Below the pieces are notes generated by a model that did no database searches, was not told the DNA's origin, and worked only from the letters and a program-made list of their open reading frames with translations. Of a stretch of DNA of 5,652 bases, positions 1 through 5,341 are shown one piece after another (the first letter of the stretch is position 1; every line of letters starts with the position of its first letter). A program made the position numbers and the translations under genes. Location: contig URDS01000093.1 of assembly GCA_900546635.1 (NCBI GenBank), positions 1-5,652 of the forward strand, written 5' to 3'. The stretch is from an uncultured Eubacteriales bacterium (GTDB lineage: Bacteria; Bacillota; Clostridia; Oscillospirales; CAG-272).

Positions 1-134
1 GTTTGCGTATATCGGCCGGTAACGACAATTGTACCGCCGGTACTTCCTACCGCGGCGTATGCCGCCTGTAGCGACGCTCCCGCCTTTTCCGCGCTCGTTC
101 CGTCCCCGCTCCCTCCGTCTCGCAGATAGTAGAC
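1..134 (-). repeat. Left copy of a 134-bp inverted repeat (coding)
   Basis: The reverse complement of this segment matches 5519-5652 at 124 of 134 positions without gaps. It encodes residues 250-293 of the SLH protein. The longest uninterrupted matches are 30, 28 and 26 nt. Similarity stops abruptly at the codon for the Val before YYLRDGG. Confidence 0.5.
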
Positions 135-881
135 AGCTTCTTCTGCTTTGGGAGAGTCGGGATACCCGACGGTTTTACCGTTTGCAATCTGTTTTGCATA
201 GGTCAGCGCGCTTTCGGTCATCACACCGGCCACGAGCAGCTTTTCTTCAAGGAGAACGCCGCTCTTGGTTTTTGCGCCGAGCGCGTTGTAACAGGCCGTG
301 AAAGCGTCGCCTCTTAAAAAATTTTCGTTTTTGTAGGCGCTCGAAATCAGACCGAGCGTTTTTGCAAGCGAAAAGGGGTTATCCCATGAAAAATCGCCGT
401 CTTTGTCGCTGTACTCCATCGCGCGCAGCAGAAGCGTCAAAAACTGCGCGCCGTCCGCTGCCGAGTCGGGGTCAAATTCGGTCATGCTCCTGCCGCCGGC
501 AATGCCGTTTGCGTAAGCGTAGCCGATATAGGGTTCCGCCCAGGCGGGAACATCTATAAACGGGATTTCGTAACGCTTGGCAAGCGCTTTTTCCTCGGCG
601 CCGAGAAAGCGCACGATCTGAACAATTGCTTCCGCGCGGCTTAAATTATGTTCAAGTCCGAAGTCGCTTCCGCTTTCGTCATACCCTTTTACAAGTCCGA
701 GAAAATACAGCGCGTTTACAAGATCAGCCGCAGTGCTATCTTCATCGGTGACCGCTTTGCCGTTCACGCCGCTAACTGGCGATTTCTCATGGGCATCCAT
801 TGCGTTATAAGCGGACATGTTGATCGTAACCAGCAATGCCATGATAAAAATCAGGAATCCTGTACGAAAATTTTTCATCAT
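1..881 (-). CDS. Secreted SLH-domain protein with C-terminal YYLRDGG module (3' end missing)
   Basis: I translated this frame from the minus strand: it is open for 293 codons from ATG at 881 and leaves the window without a stop. Residues 1-30 form a signal peptide (Lys/Arg at 3-6, hydrophobic core about 8-20). Residues about 50-95 and 108-158 resemble S-layer homology (SLH) repeats, with FIDVPAWAEPYIGYAYANGI at 108-127 the clearest; 165-211 may be a degenerate third. A short linker leads at residue 250 to VYYLRDGG, the start of a module also found in the protein at 5342. SLH repeats bind secondary cell-wall polymers, so a wall-attached exported protein is expected. The missing part may be a beta-helix or carbohydrate-active domain, but that is inference. 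The gene starts 2 nt after the stop of the upstream enzyme gene with no clear Shine-Dalgarno sequence, suggesting one operon and translational coupling. The second ATG (878) is an equally possible start. Confidence 0.5.
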   Translation of the reverse strand, partial: MMKNFRTGFLIFIMALLVTINMSAYNAMDAHEKSPVSGVNGKAVTDEDSTAADLVNALYFLGLVKGYDESGSDFGLEHNLSRAEAIVQIVRFLGAEEKALAKRYEIPFIDVPAWAEPYIGYAYANGIAGGRSMTEFDPDSAADGAQFLTLLLRAMEYSDKDGDFSWDNPFSLAKTLGLISSAYKNENFLRGDAFTACYNALGAKTKSGVLLEEKLLVAGVMTESALTYAKQIANGKTVGYPDSPKAEEAVYYLRDGGSGDGTSAEKAGASLQAAYAAVGSTGGTIVVTGRYTQ

Positions 882-883
882 TT

Positions 884-2719
884 TTATGATTTCATTTTAA
901 CAATCGGCATTTCGGTCATGCGCAGTTTGGCGCAGCCGTACGGAATCAATTCGACTTCTTCGGGAGCAGAAAGCGCAGTCCTTGCTTTCGGCTTCACATC
1001 GGCAACCGTGGTATAGCCGTCCGCATAGTCCCAGTCGATTCGGCTTACGCGGGATTTGAGCGCAATGCGCGGATGATTGGAGGAAAACGGAATATCGTCG
1101 CCTTTTTTCTCGCATACGGCAAAGTCGGTGTCGGCAAAGCCGTAGCGCCACTCAGAATGCGGAATCAATTCGTAGTCGCAGTAAGGGAATTTGCGTTCGA
1201 CGCCGTTCCGCTCATATTCGCGCTTGCGGTATTCCGTCTGAATCGGGAGAGAGAACACAAGCGGACCGTATTCCACGACTTTGAGGCCGTTCGGACGGCT
1301 TTTCATGCGGGGCGTATCGGAAAACGCAAGTTCAATCGAGGTTTCGCCCTCCCAAGTACGTCCAAACGACAGCATGCCGTGCTTTTGCGTAGGTACGCCG
1401 TCAACGGTCACGGATTTCGCAAAGCCGGGAAGCCGCACTTTCAGCATAAAGTTTACGGGCGCGTCGGTTTTGACAATCAGGCGGGCGCTGTGCCGGAACG
1501 GATATTCGGTCTCGGTTGTCACCGTGACGTGTGTTCCAGCTACCGTGGTGGACAGTGTTGCGGGCAGCAACTGCGCCACATGAATACCGCGAGGCATTTT
1601 CAAAAATGTACTCATGGCAAGCTTCGGCCATCCCTGATTGAAGTTTGCGGTACAGCATCCGAAATGCGGTTCAAGTCCAAATATATGAGCGCCGGAGCCG
1701 TTGGTGCGGAAAAAGGATTTTCCGGGGAAAATGGTACAGTCAATCTGATTGACCATCTGATCGTACTGATGCGTCCACATATCGTCGGAAATGGTTGCGG
1801 GCAGCGCGTTGAACGCCGCCTTTTCCAGTCGGTCTGCCCATACGCGCTTGCCGGTCAGGGCATAGAGCACCTCGCAGGAATACATAAGCTCGACTACGCT
1901 GCAAAGTTCGGTTCCGCGGTTGTTCGCGATACCGGATAAGCATTCGTCGCCGGTAATTGTGCCCACCGCGGTTCCGTTGTACCGGACAAGCTGTTCCCAA
2001 AGCCACTCTCCGCGCCCTGTGTTCGGTTCATCCAGCAGCTTTGCGGTGACCGCCTCGTATTTAATCATCATGCAAAGGTTTACGACATGCGTTTCAAAGG
2101 TCCATTTATTCAGCGGGCGCTTCCATGCCTCGATATACGCATTGTAGTCAACCCCTTGCTCGCGCAAAAGCCGAGCTAAATCGCGAATCCATTCTTCATG
2201 GCACCTGTCGTATAGGAAAGAAAGGGGGATCATGCACTCAAACCAGCGAAATTTCCCCCATTTGAACAGTTGTACAGCCCCCGATTTCAGCACAGTGTAA
2301 AGACATTTCATCGAACGGTAAAGGGCGTCGTAAACACGTTCGTCGCGCGAAAAATCAAAATAGAGCGCAAACACCTTGCCGATGAGGAAAAACGCCCACA
2401 CATCGTACTTTTCACGTTCCTCATCCAAACACGGACAAATCCAGCCGTCTTCTTTTTGCCGCTCAATAATCGCGTCGATGTATCGAGCCGCACGCGCTTT
2501 CATATCCTTGTCGTCAAGCAGATAAGCGAGCGGTATAAAGCCGTCAAGCCAATACGGAACGCGTTCCCAGCCCTCGCGGTCGCCGCCGATCCATGCGCTG
2601 TCGCGTACATCCGGCCAGATTTTGTCAAGATTTCCCGAAAGCCCCGCCGCCTGTATTTCAAGCTGTCTGCGCAGCCATCCCGCGGGTTTGATTTCGTTTC
2701 CGCTAAAATATTGATACAT
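884..2719 (-). CDS. GH127/DUF1680 family glycoside hydrolase, probable beta-L-arabinofuranosidase
   Basis: This complete 611-residue protein fits the DUF1680 (GH127 and relatives) architecture: an N-terminal (alpha/alpha) barrel to about residue 375, then beta-sandwich regions. The N-terminal motif around 45-67 (GGDREGWERVPYWLDGFIPL) is typical. GH127 enzymes such as bifidobacterial HypBA1 use a cysteine nucleophile next to a zinc site made of one Glu and three Cys. The equivalents here appear to be E271 and C273 (GTELCSVVE) and C355-C356 (HFGCCTANF); E259 in GDECLSG is the likely acid/base. The catalytic set therefore looks intact. There is no signal peptide, so the enzyme should act in the cytoplasm on imported oligosaccharides, releasing beta-L-arabinofuranose if it follows the family; other DUF1680 members have other specificities, so the substrate is inferred. 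The start is backed by AAGGA 8 nt upstream and a good promoter. It is divergent from the AraC-type regulator and leads a two-gene unit with the SLH protein. Confidence 0.5.
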   Translation of the reverse strand: MYQYFSGNEIKPAGWLRRQLEIQAAGLSGNLDKIWPDVRDSAWIGGDREGWERVPYWLDGFIPLAYLLDDKDMKARAARYIDAIIERQKEDGWICPCLDEEREKYDVWAFFLIGKVFALYFDFSRDERVYDALYRSMKCLYTVLKSGAVQLFKWGKFRWFECMIPLSFLYDRCHEEWIRDLARLLREQGVDYNAYIEAWKRPLNKWTFETHVVNLCMMIKYEAVTAKLLDEPNTGRGEWLWEQLVRYNGTAVGTITGDECLSGIANNRGTELCSVVELMYSCEVLYALTGKRVWADRLEKAAFNALPATISDDMWTHQYDQMVNQIDCTIFPGKSFFRTNGSGAHIFGLEPHFGCCTANFNQGWPKLAMSTFLKMPRGIHVAQLLPATLSTTVAGTHVTVTTETEYPFRHSARLIVKTDAPVNFMLKVRLPGFAKSVTVDGVPTQKHGMLSFGRTWEGETSIELAFSDTPRMKSRPNGLKVVEYGPLVFSLPIQTEYRKREYERNGVERKFPYCDYELIPHSEWRYGFADTDFAVCEKKGDDIPFSSNHPRIALKSRVSRIDWDYADGYTTVADVKPKARTALSAPEEVELIPYGCAKLRMTEMPIVKMKS

Positions 2720-2727
2720 CGTATTTA

Positions 2728-2732
2728 TCCTT
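2728..2732 (-). promoter_or_regulatory. Ribosome binding site of the GH127-type gene
   Basis: AAGGA on the minus strand lies 8 nt before the ATG at 2719. It supports that ATG as the start. Confidence 0.5.
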
Positions 2733-2749
2733 TCGTGTTTGTCTACCTA

Positions 2750-2778
2750 ATCATAGCATCTTTTTTATACCGTGGCAA
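2750..2778 (-). promoter_or_regulatory. SigA-type promoter of the GH127/SLH operon
   Basis: On the minus strand TTGCCA (2778-2773) and TATGAT (2755-2750) are separated by exactly 17 bp. Each matches the -35 (TTGACA) and -10 (TATAAT) consensus at five of six positions. Transcription would begin near 2743, giving a leader of about 24 nt. The candidate operator at 2800-2815 lies 21 bp upstream of this -35 box, a usual place for an AraC-type activator. Predicted from sequence only. Confidence 0.5.
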
Positions 2779-2799
2779 TAAACAAAATACATTTAAACA

Positions 2800-2815
2800 T
2801 TGCAAATATTACGAT
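2800..2815 (+). promoter_or_regulatory. Candidate AraC-family operator, copy 1 (divergent region)
   Basis: TTGCAAATATTACGAT recurs at 3671-3686 with one difference in 16 (T to C at position 11). It sits between two divergent predicted promoters, 21 bp from the -35 of the enzyme operon and 18 bp from the -35 of the regulator gene. The GCA then TACGA arrangement, about one helical turn apart, resembles the two-box half-site recognised by the paired HTH motifs of AraC proteins. A second TTGCAA, 34 bp downstream (2834-2839), overlaps the regulator's -35 box and could be a second half-site for autoregulation. The binding protein is inferred to be the neighbouring AraC-type regulator. Confidence 0.5.
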
Positions 2816-2833
2816 AAATCTTTACTTTAGCAC

Positions 2834-2862
2834 TTGCAAGCGTGAAAAATGAGTGGTACAAT
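2834..2862 (+). promoter_or_regulatory. SigA-type promoter of the AraC-family regulator gene
   Basis: TTGCAA (2834-2839, four of six to consensus) and TACAAT (2857-2862, five of six) are separated by 17 bp. Transcription would start near 2869, 15 nt before the ribosome binding site. The -35 box repeats the TTGCAA core of the candidate operator, so binding there could block polymerase and give autorepression; that is inference. Confidence 0.5.
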
Positions 2863-2883
2863 TGGCATATAAAATAAAAGTTT

Positions 2884-2890
2884 GGAGGTG
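2884..2890 (+). promoter_or_regulatory. Ribosome binding site that fixes the regulator start
   Basis: GGAGGTG ends 6 nt before ATG 2897. The frame is open to a TTG at 2882, but that codon would overlap the Shine-Dalgarno sequence itself, so ATG 2897 is chosen. Confidence 0.5.
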
Positions 2891-2896
2891 GCTTTT

Positions 2897-3649
2897 ATGT
2901 TAAATATGGACGGATGCCACACCTATCGTTTCTCTTCGTTTCGTTTCTTCCAAAAGCATGAGCATCACATGGAACGCACCTTTCGAGAGGATGTGCTTCT
3001 GCTTGTGATGGACGGAACACTCCGCTTTTGCGAAAACGATACCCCCGTTGAGGTCGGCAAAGGTGAGTTCTACATTCAGCGCAGATGGATGCATCAGACC
3101 GGCCCTGAAGAGAGCGACATGCCGAAGTATTTTTTTATTCATTTTGTAGGAGACTTTGCCTCTTCAAAAAATATGCTGCCGCTGCGCGGGGAAGCGAACA
3201 TGACGGCGTTGTTTCCTCTGATGCAGCAGCTTGAAACCCTGCGCGTTTCGGGCGCGCCCGAAGTCTTGAAATGCGCCGTGTTTTATCAGATTTTATCCGA
3301 ACTCTTCAATACCGTAAAATCTTCGCCGTCAAGAGAACTTATGGTCAAGGTGATGACGCTTGTTTCCATGGATATGCGGCGCACGCTCACCCTGGAAGAT
3401 ATAGCCGCAAGCTGCGGGTACAGCCGCAATCATATTATTTACGCCTTTAAGCGTGAGACCGGTATGACGCCTTACGCCTATATTTTACGGCTGCGTCTGG
3501 ACGCGGCAAAAAATCTGCTGATGAATTCACAGCTTTCGGTTGAGCAGATTGCCGTTGAATGCGGATTCGGAAATTATATAAATATGTATAAGGAATTTAA
3601 ACGGCAGGAGCATTGTTCACCTACAAAATGGCACAACGCCGGAAGATAG
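2897..3649 (+). CDS. AraC-family transcriptional regulator (cupin sensor plus double HTH)
   Basis: A 250-residue protein with the usual AraC/XylS arrangement and length. Residues about 15-90 form a cupin-like sensor domain (histidines in KHEHHMER at 20-27, then VMDGTLRF and VGKGEFYIQRRWMHQT), which in sugar-responsive relatives binds the inducer. Residues about 150-248 carry two helix-turn-helix motifs: LEDIAASCGYSRNHIIYAFK (166-185) and VEQIAVECGFGNYINMYKEF (215-234), followed by SPTKWH, close to the conserved SPxxYR signature of the family. It is divergent from the GH127-type operon across 177 bp and precedes the solute-binding-protein gene, so it is the probable local regulator of both arms, most likely an activator responding to a pentose or oligosaccharide. 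The ligand cannot be read from sequence. No convincing terminator follows, so some read-through into the next gene is possible. Confidence 0.5.
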   Translation: MLNMDGCHTYRFSSFRFFQKHEHHMERTFREDVLLLVMDGTLRFCENDTPVEVGKGEFYIQRRWMHQTGPEESDMPKYFFIHFVGDFASSKNMLPLRGEANMTALFPLMQQLETLRVSGAPEVLKCAVFYQILSELFNTVKSSPSRELMVKVMTLVSMDMRRTLTLEDIAASCGYSRNHIIYAFKRETGMTPYAYILRLRLDAAKNLLMNSQLSVEQIAVECGFGNYINMYKEFKRQEHCSPTKWHNAGR

Positions 3650-3670
3650 CCGGATTTTCTTTCCTAAAAC

Positions 3671-3686
3671 TTGCAAATATCACGAT
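3671..3686 (+). promoter_or_regulatory. Candidate AraC-family operator, copy 2 (upstream of the solute-binding protein)
   Basis: TTGCAAATATCACGAT differs from the copy at 2800-2815 by one base. Both copies are followed by a further ACTTGC element, TTGC to TTGC 34 bp apart in copy 1 and 37 bp apart here (TTGCC from 3708), so the similarity extends beyond the core. It lies upstream of any plausible promoter of the binding-protein gene, as expected for an activator site. Confidence 0.5.
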
Positions 3687-3721
3687 TACATTGAAAATAG
3701 TCTCAACTTGCCAAAACCGTA

Positions 3722-3790
3722 TTGCTTTCTGAAAATTCATGGGGTAAGATTAAAATACGAGTTGCAGAAAGTAAATTTATTTTTGATAAA
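3722..3790 (+). promoter_or_regulatory. Probable promoter region of the solute-binding-protein unit
   Basis: Two weak SigA-like arrangements are present: TTGCTT (3722-3727) with TAAGAT (3745-3750), and TTGCAG (3762-3767) with GATAAA (3785-3790), each with 17-bp spacing. Neither is near consensus, which fits an activator-dependent promoter assisted from the site at 3671-3686. I cannot choose between them. The rest of the intergenic stretch 3650-3813 shows no gene or strong hairpin. Confidence 0.5.
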
Positions 3791-3803
3791 AGAATACATT
3801 TTT

Positions 3804-3810
3804 GGAGGAG
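3804..3810 (+). promoter_or_regulatory. Ribosome binding site that fixes the solute-binding-protein start
   Basis: GGAGGAG stands just before ATG 3814 (5 nt from the GGAGG core). An in-frame TTG at 3802 would lie on the Shine-Dalgarno sequence and is rejected as start. Confidence 0.5.
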
Positions 3811-3813
3811 ATT

Positions 3814-5313
3814 ATGAAAAAATTATCATTTCTGCTGGCGCTTTGTATGCTGGTATCCGGACTGCTTGTCTCATGCAAAGATTCCGATCAGCCTGATGAA
3901 ACCGGCATGACTTCCGATACTGCCGTCACAACAACGGAGCCGGCGGAAGACACGCCGGATGTTCCGGACGCATATGAAGCAAATATTGAGGGCGACTTCC
4001 ACTTTCTCGTGGCGGGGAACTGGGCGTGGAACGACTATGAATCCGAGGGACTTGAAAGCACCGTAGTGGACGCCGCGATTTATCGCCGCAATATGTATAT
4101 GCTCGATACATACGATGTAAACATTACCAATGAAGACGTTGTCGCATTCTCCAGCGCGATGGGCAGCGGCACCGGATTCAAGAAGCTGTACACTGAGTAT
4201 ATGTCGGGCGATAACACATACGATGCCGCCATGATCGGTACCTATGACGTTGCGAACCTTGCGTACAGCGGTGTTCTGCACGATCTGAACGATATGCCGT
4301 ATATCAATCTCAAAAAGGATTATTGGGATCAGAAAGCCAACGAGGACCTTTCAATCAAGGGCAGAATGTATTATTCTACCGGCGATATTTCCCTCAGCGA
4401 CAACCGCAGCACGCACGCGCTGATGTTTAACAAGGAAATGATTCAGATGTACGGTCTCGACAACCCGTATGAGCTGGTTAAAAACAACCAGTGGACACTG
4501 GAGAAGTTCGGCGAAATGGTAAAGGCTGTAGGCGAAGACATAAACCAAGACGGCGTGTATACAAAGGTGGACAGAGTGGGACTTCTGTCCGCTGTGGACA
4601 ATAACATTGCAATTTTGGCCGCGGCCGGTGAAAAGATTGCCTCCATTAATGAAGAGGGCGAGATTGAATTGACGCTTTACAGCGAGCGTACCGTCAATCT
4701 TTACGACGATTATCTCGCCATCGTAAAAGACCACACGCACACGTTTAACTGGCAGATGGACTATCAAAAAGGTACATACGGCAATGTGGCGACGACTCGC
4801 GAGCTTGCCGATATGATGAATACAAACCGTGCCCTGTTTTACTTTCATATGCTGTTCATCACGGATGAACTGCGCAACATAGATACTGATTTCGGCATCA
4901 TTCCGTATCCTAAATATAACGCCGAACAGGAAGATTTCGGCCATTTGGTAAGCGCGTGGCACAGTCAGTTTGTCTGCGTACCCGAGGGCAGCCAAAACTA
5001 TGAACGCACCGGTATGATCCTGGAAATTCTGGCATATCAGGGGAAAAAGCTTCTTACACCCGCATATTATGAAAACACCTTGATCGGTAAGAATACCCGC
5101 GATGAAGAAAGCGGCGAGATGCTCGACATTATTTTTGCGACCCGCGCTTACGACGTCGGGTATTATTACGCGCTCGGCGGCTATAAGGATTTGATCGGCA
5201 AGATTCTGATCAACAACATGTCCCTTACGACCATTTACGAGGCCAACCGTTCTGCGGCCGAGTCCAAAATGAAATCCATCAACGAGCTTTTTGCACAAGA
5301 TATAGCGCAGTAA
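3814..5313 (+). CDS. Extracellular solute-binding lipoprotein of an ABC sugar transporter
   Basis: A 499-residue protein, within the usual size for carbohydrate-binding (SBP family 1-like) lipoproteins. Residues 1-21 are a lipoprotein signal peptide: KK at 2-3, a hydrophobic core and lipobox LVSC with lipidated C21. Residues 22-56 are an acidic, Thr-rich tether. The body follows the family pattern: a stretch around 124-156 (LYTEYMSGDNTYDAAMIGTY) as in type I sugar-binding proteins, MFNKEMI near 204, NNQWTLEKFGEMVKAV at 224-239, and GIIPYPKY at 361-368. Residues 242-253 (DINQDGVYTKVD) match an EF-hand-like calcium loop. The protein should sit on the outer face of the membrane and hand a sugar to an ABC permease. 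No permease or ATPase gene is present in the window. Its place beside a GH127-type enzyme and AraC regulator suggests arabinose-containing oligosaccharides, but the ligand is inferred. It is followed after 28 nt by the next gene, probably co-transcribed. Confidence 0.5.
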   Translation: MKKLSFLLALCMLVSGLLVSCKDSDQPDETGMTSDTAVTTTEPAEDTPDVPDAYEANIEGDFHFLVAGNWAWNDYESEGLESTVVDAAIYRRNMYMLDTYDVNITNEDVVAFSSAMGSGTGFKKLYTEYMSGDNTYDAAMIGTYDVANLAYSGVLHDLNDMPYINLKKDYWDQKANEDLSIKGRMYYSTGDISLSDNRSTHALMFNKEMIQMYGLDNPYELVKNNQWTLEKFGEMVKAVGEDINQDGVYTKVDRVGLLSAVDNNIAILAAAGEKIASINEEGEIELTLYSERTVNLYDDYLAIVKDHTHTFNWQMDYQKGTYGNVATTRELADMMNTNRALFYFHMLFITDELRNIDTDFGIIPYPKYNAEQEDFGHLVSAWHSQFVCVPEGSQNYERTGMILEILAYQGKKLLTPAYYENTLIGKNTRDEESGEMLDIIFATRAYDVGYYYALGGYKDLIGKILINNMSLTTIYEANRSAAESKMKSINELFAQDIAQ

Positions 5314-5330
5314 ACGCAGACCGAGTATAC

Positions 5331-5336
5331 GGAGAG
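5331..5336 (+). promoter_or_regulatory. Ribosome binding site of the right-hand membrane-anchored protein
   Basis: GGAGAG lies 5 nt before ATG 5342, in the 28-nt gap after the solute-binding-protein stop. No promoter or terminator is visible in the gap, supporting co-transcription. Confidence 0.5.
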
Positions 5337-5341
5337 AGAAT

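Noticed and set aside
29..1016. Plus-strand open frames at 29-301, 362-559 and 648-1016
   Set aside because: They are antisense to the SLH-protein frame, which is continuous, carries a signal peptide and SLH motifs and is confirmed by its paralog at the right end. Their Arg/Ser-rich translations are typical of shadows.
1073..1939. Plus-strand open frame (288 codons) opposite the GH127-type gene
   Set aside because: It is antisense to conserved catalytic motifs of the enzyme, and its Arg/His-rich composition is typical of a shadow frame.
3637..3661. Possible terminator after the AraC-type gene: CCGG, 7-nt loop, CCGG, then a T-rich run
   Set aside because: The stem is only 4 bp, includes the stop codon in its loop, and the T tract is interrupted; it is too weak to call.
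3708..3896. Small open frame of 62 codons before and overlapping the solute-binding-protein gene
   Set aside because: It overlaps the lipoprotein signal region in another frame and covers the candidate promoter region, with no convincing ribosome binding site.
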